Below are positions 23,163-31,800 of a DNA stretch of 36,054 nt, in pieces. The notes below the pieces were generated by a model. It saw nothing but the letters and a program-made list of their open reading frames with translations. It did not search any database and had not been told where the DNA came from. The first letter of the stretch is position 1. The number at the start of each line of letters is the position of its first letter. Both the position numbers and the translations under genes were made by a program. The DNA is from LCIL01 sp041480845 (lineage in GTDB: Bacteria > Patescibacteriota > Microgenomatia > UBA8517), in the NCBI GenBank assembly GCA_041480845.1, contig JBGPAU010000006.1:1-36054 (forward strand). Reading direction: 5' to 3'.

Positions 23163-24230
23163 TTTCGTAGTGATAAATATTCCCTGATTAAAACGTTTGT
23201 TTCCTATTAAAACAGACGAGGCGTTTATTTTCACAGGAATTCTTTTATTATTTTTCGTCAAAACTTCTGTAAAAACTGATTTAATTTTGCCTTCAGCCTG
23301 TTTTTTAAATCCTTCCATTGTCTCCTTTATCTTATCTTTTGGATGAAGCTCGTCAGCTTTCATAGAAAGAAGTTCATCTCTTGAATATCCCATAAGTTTT
23401 TCAGCAGATTCATTACAATCTACCAGCCGTCTTGTTTCAACATCTGCGATAAAAATCGCAGCAGTAGCGTTTTCAAATAAGATTCTATACTTTTGCTCCA
23501 TTTTTTCTCTTATGTTTAATTCTTTTTCTTTCTTAATAATTAGTCTTTCTTTTTCTGCAATAAAAGAATGGAGCATAAAAATAACTATAAGCAAAAATAA
23601 CATGTCTACCAATGAACAAACAAGATTAAAATAAATTATTTGCTGAGAATTCTTGAGAATAGCGTTATGAGTAGTCAAAGATATTTCCTTTTCAAGAGCT
23701 TGCCAATCTATAGTAGATTGCTGCATTTCAGTTTTATATTTTGCATACTCTTCTCCGGTTATCAAAGAATAAGCCGTATCAAGATCTTTTTTATCTATGG
23801 CCTTAAACGCCTGAGTTTCTAAAACAGTTACTTTATCACGTGTTTCACTTAATTTGTGAAATAGCTCAAGGGTTTTAACTTTTTGTTCTTTATTTCTTTC
23901 ACTTTGATTTACAAGATTTTCTATTTGATGGTTTCCGTAATTACCGATAATTGCATTAACTGCAAGATCATAATAATTAGTTTTGATCGTTTTTATATTT
24001 TCATAGTCTCCTTTTTGCGCATTAAGCAAAATTGCATAAACTACCAGTGTTTTCGCAGTATCAAACCCCTCTCCTTTTCCAGCCAGTATTTCCAAAGGAG
24101 CTTCAACATCTTTAATCTGCCGGGTAGAATCCAGAATTTCGTTTTGTAATTTTTGGGTGACTACTAACTGAAAACAAACCAAGAAAATAATGGCCAAAAA
24201 ACCAATCAAAATTTTTGTACTAACTTTCAT
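23151..24230 (-). CDS. Membrane sensor: helical extracytoplasmic domain, coiled coil, PAS domain; no output domain
   Basis: The protein is 359 residues with a start at 24230 behind a GGGGGTGA ribosome binding site. Helix 1 (about 6-26) is followed by an extracytoplasmic helical domain (30-195) like the four-helix-bundle sensors of chemoreceptors, then helix 2 (about 200-222), a charged coiled coil (225-245) and a PAS domain (about 248-355; opening YRILFENATAAIFIAD, with GYSRDELLSM). The protein ends right after PAS, with no kinase, cyclase or chemoreceptor signalling domain. It may therefore pass its signal through a partner. It follows the dCache gene after 26 nt. Confidence 0.85.
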   Translation of the reverse strand: MKVSTKILIGFLAIIFLVCFQLVVTQKLQNEILDSTRQIKDVEAPLEILAGKGEGFDTAKTLVVYAILLNAQKGDYENIKTIKTNYYDLAVNAIIGNYGNHQIENLVNQSERNKEQKVKTLELFHKLSETRDKVTVLETQAFKAIDKKDLDTAYSLITGEEYAKYKTEMQQSTIDWQALEKEISLTTHNAILKNSQQIIYFNLVCSLVDMLFLLIVIFMLHSFIAEKERLIIKKEKELNIREKMEQKYRILFENATAAIFIADVETRRLVDCNESAEKLMGYSRDELLSMKADELHPKDKIKETMEGFKKQAEGKIKSVFTEVLTKNNKRIPVKINASSVLIGNKRFNQGIFITTKPRS

Positions 24231-24256
24231 TTTTCACCCCCATTCTGAACATATTT

Positions 24257-25153
24257 TTAATATAATTTAACATCGAAAATTCCCAAGACCTTTTTCGCAC
24301 TTTCTTCTGCGATAACACATCCCATAATTTGGGGAATACAAGCATGTGCTCCAAAAACCTCATTTCCCATATAGTTTAGATACGAAAGTATTTTCTCTTC
24401 GTGTTTTTCAATAACACCGTCTTTTTGGTATTTCTTTAAATCCTCTAAACAAGCGTCAGACTCATCATTTTTAACTTCCTGAATTAAAACGCCTTTCTTA
24501 TCGCCACTTCCAACATATTTAGAATTGCTTAAAAGCAATCCGGTTTCATCTATCAGATAAACCTCATTGCTGTCGTTTTCCAATGATTCCTTCATAAGAG
24601 CGTTTATCTTATCTAATCCTATATCAAAAGCCATCCTTCCTATTATTTTGCTTTTGTCTGCACTACCATAAATCGGCCCTATAATGGCATAGTAATCTGC
24701 TTTTCTTTGGGGGTCATAATATCTCACGAATGAGGTCTTCGTGTCTTTTCTGGCAAAATAAGGATGCTGACCATAATCTGTTCCGGGAAGGTCGAACTCT
24801 CCAATCACCGCAATTCCCCCATTGGTCAAAATGCTTATTCCAGGAATTACATTTTTTAATTCATTTATCCTGTTTTTTGCTATTTCTATTCTTACCGGAT
24901 CGTTTGGATATTTAACAGCTTCTATAAAAACATCCATTGAAGCAATAGTCAATAATTTCTCTTTTTGAGATTCCAGAAAGGTATTAACTTGCGCGGCTTT
25001 TTCGTTTGCCAAAATCTGCAAACTTTCTTTATGAGCGTTGATAAAATTCTGTCTTTGGGCATAAACCACAAAAGACATGAGTCCAATAAATATTATTATA
25101 AAAATAAGGCAAAGCCATAAAATCAGCTTTTTCTTTTGTAAAATAATTTTCAT
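24257..25153 (-). CDS. Membrane-anchored dCache sensor without output domain
   Basis: The protein is 298 residues. An N-terminal helix (about 10-32) is followed by an outer domain of the double Cache type. Typical pieces are GIAVIGEFDLPGTDYGQHPYF, split here as ISILTNGGIAVIGE and GTDYGQHPYFARK, then YYAIIGPIYG with IIGRMAFDIGLDKI, and in the second lobe EVYLIDETGLLLSNS. dCache domains bind small ligands such as amino acids or amines. No second membrane helix or cytoplasmic domain follows, so the protein is a tethered binding domain. Four Cys residues in the outer part may form disulfides. The start is 1 nt from the upstream stop. Confidence 0.85.
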   Translation of the reverse strand: MKIILQKKKLILWLCLIFIIIFIGLMSFVVYAQRQNFINAHKESLQILANEKAAQVNTFLESQKEKLLTIASMDVFIEAVKYPNDPVRIEIAKNRINELKNVIPGISILTNGGIAVIGEFDLPGTDYGQHPYFARKDTKTSFVRYYDPQRKADYYAIIGPIYGSADKSKIIGRMAFDIGLDKINALMKESLENDSNEVYLIDETGLLLSNSKYVGSGDKKGVLIQEVKNDESDACLEDLKKYQKDGVIEKHEEKILSYLNYMGNEVFGAHACIPQIMGCVIAEESAKKVLGIFDVKLY

Positions 25154-25154
25154 A

Positions 25155-25769
25155 TTAATTTTGCTTACTCTTTATGTACATTACAAATTTATAAATGAGA
25201 CTTCCACCGATACCAATGGCAACCAGTGTTAAGACTGTCCAACTGATTATTTCGGAGACAGACGCGCCTTTTACTTCAAAAGCTTGCTTGAATTCATCTT
25301 TAACATCTGTGTTGTATAAAGTTGTCAGGACTAAGGTGTATTTCCCTTTTTTTAAATTCAATTTTTTGAATTCTTGTGTAACTATTTTTTCTGTCTCTAC
25401 CGTGGCTTCGCTACTATCGCTATACACTTCTTTTCCTTGAGAATCAGTGATCACAAAAAACAAGTTGACAAGAGTTGGCACATTACCAAAACTTTCAAAT
25501 CTGGTACGCGCAATTAGGTCATTTGACTTATCTATGACAGAACTTTCCAACTCTAACTTAATATCAAATAATTGCATACCGGAATCCAGGTAAGAATTAA
25601 TTATTAAATTACGCTTCTCTTGAAATTGAAATATATTTAGGCCCAGAGTGTTTTCATTTGCTGATTTTGAAGATGGAGGTAATTTTAAGGCTAGAAAACC
25701 TACTAATGTTATTAATAATAAATAACTTACAATGGTATTCTTTGTTGCAAACGGTGTGATATTTGTCAT
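25155..25769 (-). CDS. Surface anchor-module protein, short paralogue
   Basis: The protein is 204 residues from the ATG at 25769. A start at 25841 would run through a terminator hairpin. An N-terminal signal/anchor (about 12-30) leads directly to a beta-sandwich module (about 65-165; FDIKLELESSVIDKSNDLIA, VETEKIVTQEFKKLNL, GKYTLVLTT, FKQAFEVKG) and a C-terminal membrane helix with basic end. The same module ends the proteins at 25879 and 27655, which carry extra heads. This copy is the headless version and is the first gene of an operon with the two sensors. The leader has a promoter and regulatory element A. Confidence 0.75.
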   Translation of the reverse strand: MTNITPFATKNTIVSYLLLITLVGFLALKLPPSSKSANENTLGLNIFQFQEKRNLIINSYLDSGMQLFDIKLELESSVIDKSNDLIARTRFESFGNVPTLVNLFFVITDSQGKEVYSDSSEATVETEKIVTQEFKKLNLKKGKYTLVLTTLYNTDVKDEFKQAFEVKGASVSEIISWTVLTLVAIGIGGSLIYKFVMYIKSKQN

Positions 25770-25785
25770 ATAGCGATTCTGAATC

Positions 25786-25827
25786 AAAAAAAGCCCAAAC
25801 AAAAATGTTTGAGCTTCGAAGAGCTTC
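25786..25827 (-). promoter_or_regulatory. Leader element A: two GAAGCTC repeats overlapping an intrinsic terminator
   Basis: On the minus strand GAAGCTC occurs at 25821-25827 and 25811-25817 (period 10). The second copy enters the stem AGCTCAAAC/GTTTGGGCT (9 bp, one G-U; arms 25807-25815 and 25792-25800, 6-nt loop), followed by seven T residues. It lies 17 nt upstream of the ATG at 25769 and downstream of the promoter at 25854-25882. Confidence 0.75.
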
Positions 25828-25853
25828 TCAACGGCAACCAACTACCAAGTTTA

Positions 25854-25882
25854 AATATAAAACAAAACGATATTACTATCAA
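25854..25882 (-). promoter_or_regulatory. Promoter upstream of element A
   Basis: TTGATA (25877-25882), a 17-nt spacer and TATATT (25854-25859) lie on the minus strand. The -35 overlaps the stop codon of the preceding gene. The predicted transcript starts about 20 nt before the first GAAGCTC repeat. Confidence 0.6.
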
Positions 25883-27567
25883 GTACCCATTTTTTGTTTA
25901 CGTTTTATATACAGGAATGTACCAAAAACGGCTAAACCGGTAATAATTGGAATTGAAATGATCCGGATGGTATTTGAAGATATTCCTTTTGTGGTAGCCA
26001 CCCCTTTGACTTCAAACGCCTGCCTAAATTTATCTGTAACATTGTCCCCGTAAGTGGTACTTAAAACCAAAGTGTATTTCCCATCCTTCAGTTCCAGTTT
26101 TTTAAAATCCTTGGTGACCAGCTGTTCTGTCTCAACGGTTACTTCATCATTTTCGCTAAAGACTTTGTTTCCTCCGGCGTCCTCAATTCTGTAAACCATA
26201 TTGACCGGCGTAGGTACAGTGCCGAAGCTGGTAAATTGGGTCCTTGCGATCAATTCGCTTGATTTACCCAGTACAGCGCTATCTATGGTCAATGCAATAT
26301 CAAACAATTGAAATCCGGTTGCTGTAGGTGTAGATGTCGTAGAAGGGTTTGATACAGGATTGGTAGCAAGTCTTGTTGCAGTATTGCTGCAATCGTGACT
26401 TCCGCAGCCTAAGCCATCGGATACAGCTCCCGCTACACTTGGATTAGATGTTTGAGTTGGTGTGGGAGTGGGAGTGGGTGCATCTTCAAATATCCAACCT
26501 GTATTATTTCCGCCATCGATTGAGTGAGTGCCAGCATACCAAGTAGCCCCCCCCGCGGCATTTGAGTTACTTATATCAAGATAATCACAACTGACTATTC
26601 CTGAAGATTTGGAAAGATTAAACCGTCCAGTTGTGGTGTTGGTATGTAGGTAAATAGGATTTTCAACACCTCCCGTTGCCGTAAAAGTTGTAACGGTTTG
26701 GGTTGAACCTTCCTCAAAACCATAAGCATATCCTTGGGGTTCAATTTTAATATCATTAAAGATATTTGAACCTAAAATGTTTCCTCCTGCCGTTCCCCAA
26801 TAGTTCCAATATGTTTTTCCACCCCCATAAAACTCTCCTCCTGAATCAAATTTAATTGTTGAAGTTTCAGGTATAACAGTTACAACCAATTCACCTCCAC
26901 CTTCTTCAATCATCCAATCAGCATCTTTTGTTGTCCACGTTCCGCTACCCATAATGACCGTAGGAATAAGACCTGCATTGGCAACAAAATCAAAGCTACC
27001 AGCAGTAATATTTTTGTCATTAGCGTCAAAAGTTCCATTTTCCTGATAAAACTGATTCAAAAGAACAAGATTATCCTGTAATTCCCAACTACCTGTACCA
27101 CCAAAGTAAAAAACCCCAGCGGTGTTCATTCCGTTCATTGTAATTTTATTTCCTGTCGTAGTAGTAAAAAAATCAAATTCTGAAGCTGAACCTTGACTTA
27201 TGGTAATTCCACTTTCGAAAGTTACTGAACCGTAAAAGGTAAGAACTTTAGATGGGACATTAATTGTAAAAGTATGTCCAGAATTAGAAACAAAATTTTT
27301 AACAAAACCGTCTTCATCCAAAGTTATTGTTCCTCCTGCTCCAAACCCTGAACTTGGATTTATAAATACATTATCTGAAGAAGTAGGAAGATTTCCTGCA
27401 CCGGGAGAGCCACCACTTGAAGTTGCCCAATGGTTTGTATCGTCTGACCAGTTTCCTGTTCCGCCTACCCAATATCTTTCTCCTGCTGCTTGCACTGAAG
27501 TTGCCGACAAAATTAAAAAAATCACACATGTGAGTGCAATACTAAAAATGGACAAAAATCTTTTCAT
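25879..27567 (-). CDS. Large secreted adhesin-like surface protein with C-terminal anchor module
   Basis: The protein is 562 residues from the ATG at 27567. The signal peptide ends near residue 27 (SVQA). It opens with ERYWVGGTGNWSDDTNHWAT, a motif common at the start of beta-solenoid repeat regions of bacterial adhesins. A long Gly/Thr/Asn-rich region follows (about 50-360) that looks like a right-handed beta-helix. A Pro/Thr linker (about 370-385) leads to a Ser/Thr/Cys segment, the shared sandwich module (about 425-525) and a C-terminal helix with basic tail KRKQK. A role in attachment to host cells or surfaces is inferred. Element B lies in its leader. Confidence 0.8.
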   Translation of the reverse strand: MKRFLSIFSIALTCVIFLILSATSVQAAGERYWVGGTGNWSDDTNHWATSSGGSPGAGNLPTSSDNVFINPSSGFGAGGTITLDEDGFVKNFVSNSGHTFTINVPSKVLTFYGSVTFESGITISQGSASEFDFFTTTTGNKITMNGMNTAGVFYFGGTGSWELQDNLVLLNQFYQENGTFDANDKNITAGSFDFVANAGLIPTVIMGSGTWTTKDADWMIEEGGGELVVTVIPETSTIKFDSGGEFYGGGKTYWNYWGTAGGNILGSNIFNDIKIEPQGYAYGFEEGSTQTVTTFTATGGVENPIYLHTNTTTGRFNLSKSSGIVSCDYLDISNSNAAGGATWYAGTHSIDGGNNTGWIFEDAPTPTPTPTQTSNPSVAGAVSDGLGCGSHDCSNTATRLATNPVSNPSTTSTPTATGFQLFDIALTIDSAVLGKSSELIARTQFTSFGTVPTPVNMVYRIEDAGGNKVFSENDEVTVETEQLVTKDFKKLELKDGKYTLVLSTTYGDNVTDKFRQAFEVKGVATTKGISSNTIRIISIPIITGLAVFGTFLYIKRKQKMGT

Positions 27568-27585
27568 ATTGCTCTTCTTAACAAC

Positions 27586-27636
27586 AAAATAGCCCAAGCA
27601 AAAAACCGCCTGAGCTTCAAGAGCTTCTGGAGCTTC
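27586..27636 (-). promoter_or_regulatory. Leader element B: three GAAGCTC repeats overlapping a terminator-like stem
   Basis: GAAGCTC occurs on the minus strand at 27630-27636, 27621-27627 and 27612-27618 (period 9). The last copy enters the stem AGCTCAGGC/GCTTGGGCT (9 bp, two G-U; arms 27608-27616 and 27591-27599), followed by ATTTTG. The stem differs from element A at paired positions (AAAC/GTTT against AGGC/GCTT), so pairing is kept while sequence changes. No promoter is visible between it and the preceding gene. Confidence 0.7.
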
Positions 27637-27654
27637 TCTTTTACTATCAAGTAC

Positions 27655-28623
27655 TTATCTTTTTTTTTGTTTGCGCTTTATAAACAGGAAGATAATAAAC
27701 CCGCCGGCAATAATTGGAACCGAAATGATCCGGATGGTATTTGAAGATATTCTTTTTGTGATAACTACTCCTTTTACTTCAAACGCCTGCCTAAATTCAT
27801 CTGTCACATTATTCCCATAGGTGGTCGTCAGAACCAAGGTGTATTTTCCATTTCCTAAGTTCAAATTTTTAAACTCCTTAGTGACGGTTTTTTCTGTCTC
27901 TACTGTCACTTCACCCTTTTCGGTATAGACTTTTTTATTGTTTGAACCAACGATGCTATAGACCATATTTACCAGTGTCGGTGCAGTGCCAAAGCTGGTA
28001 AATTGCGTCCTGGCTACCAAATCGCTTGATTTGCCTAGCGTTGCACTGTCGATAGTTAGGGCGATATCAAAAAGATAGCTGGGTATTTGGGATGCCGGAG
28101 CAAAGCCTTCAGCTGGACCGGTGGTAGTTATCACGGTACCGGAAGGAGCTGCGGATAGAGTGTTTGAAAAATCCCCGGGCATACAGTCATTAATGGCTTT
28201 TACTTTGAAGTAATATCTTGTGCCACCCGAGAGGTTACCAACCGTGTAGAAAGTGGTATTGGCTCCCCCAACACTGGGGTTTCCGTATTGCATGACGTCT
28301 GAGGTGGTTCCATAAGCAACCAAATACTTGGTAACGGGAATTGCGGCTTTAGACCAGGTGAGCGTGACACTGTTGTTTCCGGGCGATGCAGACAAAAGTG
28401 TAGGAGCGCTGCCGGGTTTGGAAGCAGTACAGGCGGCGGAAGAACCAGACGTAGTCCCAGCTGTGGCTGTAGACGTAGTGGTGGGTGTAGGGCTGGATTC
28501 CAAAACACTCACGCTTGTGCCTACGGATGTGTTTGCAAAGGCAGACGCCGTAAAAGCATTCAGTAAAACAAAAAAACAAAAAGCCCCGAAAATAGTTTTT
28601 GGTATTTTAAAAACGTTTTTCAT
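27655..28623 (-). CDS. Surface protein with fibronectin type III domain and C-terminal anchor module
   Basis: The product is 322 residues. A signal peptide ends near residue 30 (ASAFA). A Ser/Thr/Pro-rich spacer (about 40-68) leads to an FN3 domain (about 72-165; GSAPTLLSASPGNNSVTLTW, TKYLVAYGTT, GTRYYFKVKAIND). The anchor module shared with its neighbours follows (about 185-290), then a membrane helix and the tail KRKQKKR. Module and 3' end are so close in DNA to the gene at 25879 that the duplication or conversion must be recent. The start overlaps the end of the WxL-interacting-like gene by 17 nt, so translation is coupled. Confidence 0.82.
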   Translation of the reverse strand: MKNVFKIPKTIFGAFCFFVLLNAFTASAFANTSVGTSVSVLESSPTPTTTSTATAGTTSGSSAACTASKPGSAPTLLSASPGNNSVTLTWSKAAIPVTKYLVAYGTTSDVMQYGNPSVGGANTTFYTVGNLSGGTRYYFKVKAINDCMPGDFSNTLSAAPSGTVITTTGPAEGFAPASQIPSYLFDIALTIDSATLGKSSDLVARTQFTSFGTAPTLVNMVYSIVGSNNKKVYTEKGEVTVETEKTVTKEFKNLNLGNGKYTLVLTTTYGNNVTDEFRQAFEVKGVVITKRISSNTIRIISVPIIAGGFIIFLFIKRKQKKR

Positions 28624-29851
28624 GATTAAATATCATTAGCTGACCGTTTTTTTTCCTAAGATATATCGCCGTAGAAGCAATTGCAACAACGGCCAATACT
28701 GCAATTAAAACGGGTATAAATACTGCCCTCTCCGTGGCCAGACCCAGTACGCCCGGGTTTCCCACGGAAAATTTAAATTCCTTCTCACTTGATTTTCCAC
28801 CCGAATACGCAACATGAGCTTTTATTAGGTAATTTCCTGGAGTTTCAGGCGTAAAATAGGCAATCAGGTTTTCTGTTTTGCCCTTGCCAACGTTGACAGG
28901 CTCGCTTTCGACTACCTTAAGCAGTTTTTCACCCTTATATATTTCTGCGGCTAATTTAGCGGCATAATCAGACTGGCCGGTATTTTCAAACACGCCTGTA
29001 ATTTTTACTATTTCCCCGACTGAAACCCGCTTGTTGCAGGATAACTCCTTCAAATTCCCATTTTTTTGTAAACTGCCGACCTCGACAATTTCAAATACCA
29101 AGTTTTCTTCCTTTAGAAGAATATCTCCTCTGTACGCAGAAATTCTCGCCCAATATTGATCAATTTTCAGCTTGGTGGGGACCAAAATCGCAATATCACC
29201 GGTCTCAAACGGCTCCACCGATCCCATTTCGGTAACGTCCTGTGATTCGAGTAGTTTTTCGTTTAATTTATCAAAGACTTCGACATGGACTTTTGTCGGT
29301 CTGGCCTCTACATTACCAGTATTGATTATCGTTACGGATACCTCAAGCGGAGAACCCTCCTCAATGTTTTGAGTCCCAATTGATGAGACCTCATATTCCA
29401 ATACTTGCTTACCTGTTATCGTAAAATCTGTCTGTATTAAGGCGGACAGAGAAATGGAAGCGCCGCTCCCGCCTGTTTTATCCGAGGATTTGGAAGATGA
29501 CTCCAGCCGTATGCCTCCTTTATACTCCCCGTTGGCAGCATCTTTCGGAATGTTAACAATAACTACAATAGAGAATCTTTGCTGGCCTTTTGGCATTGTA
29601 AATTCCATACCCTTATCAAGGGTGGTCCAGTCTTTAGTTGAACCCTCCGCGGTTACTTTAAAATAGAGATCTTCCGCAGGATTACTTCTGCTTAGAACAA
29701 AGGTTCTTTCCACATGCGACCCTTTTGACAAGTTCGGTGTGATCATCTGTGACGGACTGATGCCCAAGCCTGCAAAGACTTTATCTGCGTTGAGCAGAAA
29801 AAGTATGGAGGCAAGTATCATTGAAGCAATTTTAGATATCTTCATATGCAT
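28607..29851 (-). CDS. Membrane-anchored protein resembling WxL-interacting (DUF916-type) proteins
   Basis: The protein is 414 residues. A signal peptide (to about 28) is followed by a domain beginning GLGISPSQMITPNLSKGS, with NIPKDAANGEYKGGIRLES. This resembles the peptidoglycan-binding N-domain of WxL-interacting proteins. Two CARDB/Ig-like repeats follow (about 150-250 and 265-370; VTIINTGNVEARPTKVHVEV, VFENTGQSDYAAKLAAEI), then a membrane helix (about 384-404) and a basic tail. In Firmicutes such proteins hold WxL proteins at the wall. Here the two genes upstream encode secreted proteins ending in a WGL motif, which supports but does not prove the assignment. AAGGA lies 8 nt upstream of the first ATG. 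Confidence 0.65.
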   Translation of the reverse strand: MHMKISKIASMILASILFLLNADKVFAGLGISPSQMITPNLSKGSHVERTFVLSRSNPAEDLYFKVTAEGSTKDWTTLDKGMEFTMPKGQQRFSIVVIVNIPKDAANGEYKGGIRLESSSKSSDKTGGSGASISLSALIQTDFTITGKQVLEYEVSSIGTQNIEEGSPLEVSVTIINTGNVEARPTKVHVEVFDKLNEKLLESQDVTEMGSVEPFETGDIAILVPTKLKIDQYWARISAYRGDILLKEENLVFEIVEVGSLQKNGNLKELSCNKRVSVGEIVKITGVFENTGQSDYAAKLAAEIYKGEKLLKVVESEPVNVGKGKTENLIAYFTPETPGNYLIKAHVAYSGGKSSEKEFKFSVGNPGVLGLATERAVFIPVLIAVLAVVAIASTAIYLRKKNGQLMIFNHEKRF

Positions 29852-29881
29852 AATTAATTCCTTTTGTTCTTACTGATGTGC

Positions 29882-30730
29882 TCATATCGCCGTAAAAACA
29901 ACCATTCCGTTGCAGCTTCCGCCGACGCCGTTTACCGGTAGCCCAAGACCCCAGTAAATGTCACCGGTTGTAGCGCTGCCTGTTCTTTGGACAATACTGA
30001 AGTCAGCTATCGTAGCAGCAGTGTCAGTCAACGCGGATTTCGATGCGTAAGCTGTTAACGCTGTTTTTGAATACTTTTCTTCTCCTATCGTTACACTTCC
30101 GATGGTACATGTCATGGCAAGTCCGTCGCCGTTTTCTGCCCCGTATCCGTCCACCTGGACACCGATTGTCGCATTTCCGGTATTTGTTACTGTAGCTGTT
30201 CTGTCGGTAGTGCCGGTATCTGTATTCAAGGCCAACTCTCCATAGGCGATAGTACCGGTGACATTAAGCGCTTTCAGGGTATCTATTGCAATAGTATCCG
30301 TACTAACTGTCCCGGCTACTCCGTCTGTAGGGGTTACTTGAGCCGTCCATTCGGCCGGGTCGGCATAATACCAGACTGGAATAGTCGCTGTATACGTGGC
30401 CACCAAACCGACACAAGTGTTTTGAACGACATCGGTTGGAGTAGTTACGGTATAGTGATTATTCTCGTCATCGCCGGCTTCGGCGCCTGTAGCTGTTTTA
30501 TAAAATTTAACGGTTACCCCGGTAATGTCCGCACAGCCATTGTTATCGGTGACAGTGGCGGTTACAGTCACATTGGCTGTTGTATTTTCCGTCAGGGTAA
30601 TTGTTGTGTCAGTACCATTTATAGCCACACCGCTGGCGACGGGAGGCGGGTCATGTGCATAGACCAAACTCCGGTTTAACAAAACAATAAATAGCGCAAG
30701 GAAAACAATTGTAATTTTTTTGATAGTCAC
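29882..30730 (-). CDS. Secreted WxL-like surface protein, paralogue 2
   Basis: The protein is 282 residues with a GTG start at 30730. The signal peptide ends near residue 25 (VYAHD). The rest is Thr/Val/Ala-rich beta structure with few Lys residues. The C-terminus YWGLGLPVNGVGGSC...VVFTAI carries a W-G-L motif and ends with the gene. The upstream neighbour has the same plan and the same final FTAI, so the two are paralogues. Paired Cys near the C-terminus may form a disulfide. There is no membrane anchor, so it is probably bound by another surface protein such as the product of 28607-29851. Confidence 0.75.
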   Translation of the reverse strand: MTIKKITIVFLALFIVLLNRSLVYAHDPPPVASGVAINGTDTTITLTENTTANVTVTATVTDNNGCADITGVTVKFYKTATGAEAGDDENNHYTVTTPTDVVQNTCVGLVATYTATIPVWYYADPAEWTAQVTPTDGVAGTVSTDTIAIDTLKALNVTGTIAYGELALNTDTGTTDRTATVTNTGNATIGVQVDGYGAENGDGLAMTCTIGSVTIGEEKYSKTALTAYASKSALTDTAATIADFSIVQRTGSATTGDIYWGLGLPVNGVGGSCNGMVVFTAI

Positions 30731-30766
30731 TTTTATAATTTTAAATACTTTTACCTCACATTCCCC

Positions 30767-30798
30767 GGGATGGAGAATCTTTCTTCATTCTCCATCCC
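30767..30798 (-). other. Perfect 12-bp intercistronic hairpin
   Basis: GGGATGGAGAAT and ATTCTCCATCCC pair without mismatch around an 8-nt loop, between the two WxL-like genes. No T tract follows on the minus strand. It is probably an RNA stabiliser or processing signal for the upstream message rather than a full terminator. Confidence 0.8.
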
Positions 30799-30826
30799 TT
30801 ACCTTTTCACCACACCCAAGTAAATC

Positions 30827-31732
30827 TTAGATTGCAGTGAAAACAACTGTTCCTGCACAAGTCCCGGAAACGCCCGTTGCCGGCATTTGTAAGCCCCAGC
30901 CAACGGTATCCGTATTTCCGGATGTCCCGTTTGTTGTCTTGGCAGCGGCTACATCAGCTACTGTTACATCTCCAGCAGTTAACGCTATTTTACTTGCGTA
31001 AACTGTTGTTGAGTCATCATCATACTTTTCATTTCCAACCGGTATTGTTCCAGCAGTGCAAGCCATGGCAGTTGCTGCGCCACTTTTTACCTGAACTTCG
31101 ATTGATGCATCGTTACCTGTGTTGGTCACGGTTGTATCAAAAGCAGTGGTATCTACGGTTATTGCATCATAAGCCAATTCCCCATAAGCGATAGGTGAGC
31201 TGACATTCAAAGCCGTTAATGTTGCCATTTCGGCAGTATCATCGGTTCCGGCTGTTCCGGGTCCCGCTGCGTCAGAAGGAATAACGTGGACTGACCATGT
31301 GTCAGCCGCATACGTGCCGGCGTCGGTCGGTTCAGCATAATACTGAACCTGAACATCGCCCGTATAATGAGCTGTCGTGCCCGAGCAGTCGCTCGTAGTC
31401 ATCGCAACCGGCGTGTAGCAATTATTTAGATCGGGAGCGGTACAATCCGCACCGTTCGTCACACCTGTTCTAAAGAGTTTGGCGGTCACTCCCGTAATGC
31501 CTGCGCAACCGTTAGCATCGGTAACTGTGGCTGTTACGGCCACATGGGTATGCGTGGCTTCTGTCAGGGTAATTGTGTCTTCAGTAATAGCTACCGCACT
31601 GGAAACAGGAGCAACGTTGGTAATAGAAGCGGTTGAGTCTGCGGTATTAACGCCGTCGGCGGCTCTTATTGCCGGTGCGGATGATAATACTACTAAGCCC
31701 AAAATCGCTATTAAACTTAATATTTTTTTCAT
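30827..31732 (-). CDS. Secreted WxL-like surface protein, paralogue 1
   Basis: The protein is 301 residues. The signal peptide ends near residue 24 (AIRA). The mature part is acidic, Thr/Ala/Val-rich and beta-structured, with six to eight Cys that may form disulfides. Its C-terminus GWGLQMPATGVSGTCAGTVV is closely related to that of the next gene, and so is the middle part (SPIAYGELAY, GNEKYDDDSTTVYASKIAL). Ala and Thr richness and a strong AAGGGGGTG ribosome binding site suggest an abundant surface protein. Transcription should start at 31877-31905, pass element C and then reach this gene, with the following surface genes in the same operon. Confidence 0.78.
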   Translation of the reverse strand: MKKILSLIAILGLVVLSSAPAIRAADGVNTADSTASITNVAPVSSAVAITEDTITLTEATHTHVAVTATVTDANGCAGITGVTAKLFRTGVTNGADCTAPDLNNCYTPVAMTTSDCSGTTAHYTGDVQVQYYAEPTDAGTYAADTWSVHVIPSDAAGPGTAGTDDTAEMATLTALNVSSPIAYGELAYDAITVDTTAFDTTVTNTGNDASIEVQVKSGAATAMACTAGTIPVGNEKYDDDSTTVYASKIALTAGDVTVADVAAAKTTNGTSGNTDTVGWGLQMPATGVSGTCAGTVVFTAI

Positions 31733-31800
31733 TTATTTTTCACCCCCTTTCTACAAATTCATCTTATTCGTATGTGTAATCAAATTAGTTTTTTTCAAAT

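Noticed and set aside
25770..25841. Longer start of the short anchor-module gene
   Set aside because: The extra codons would translate element A, a terminator shared with three other leaders.
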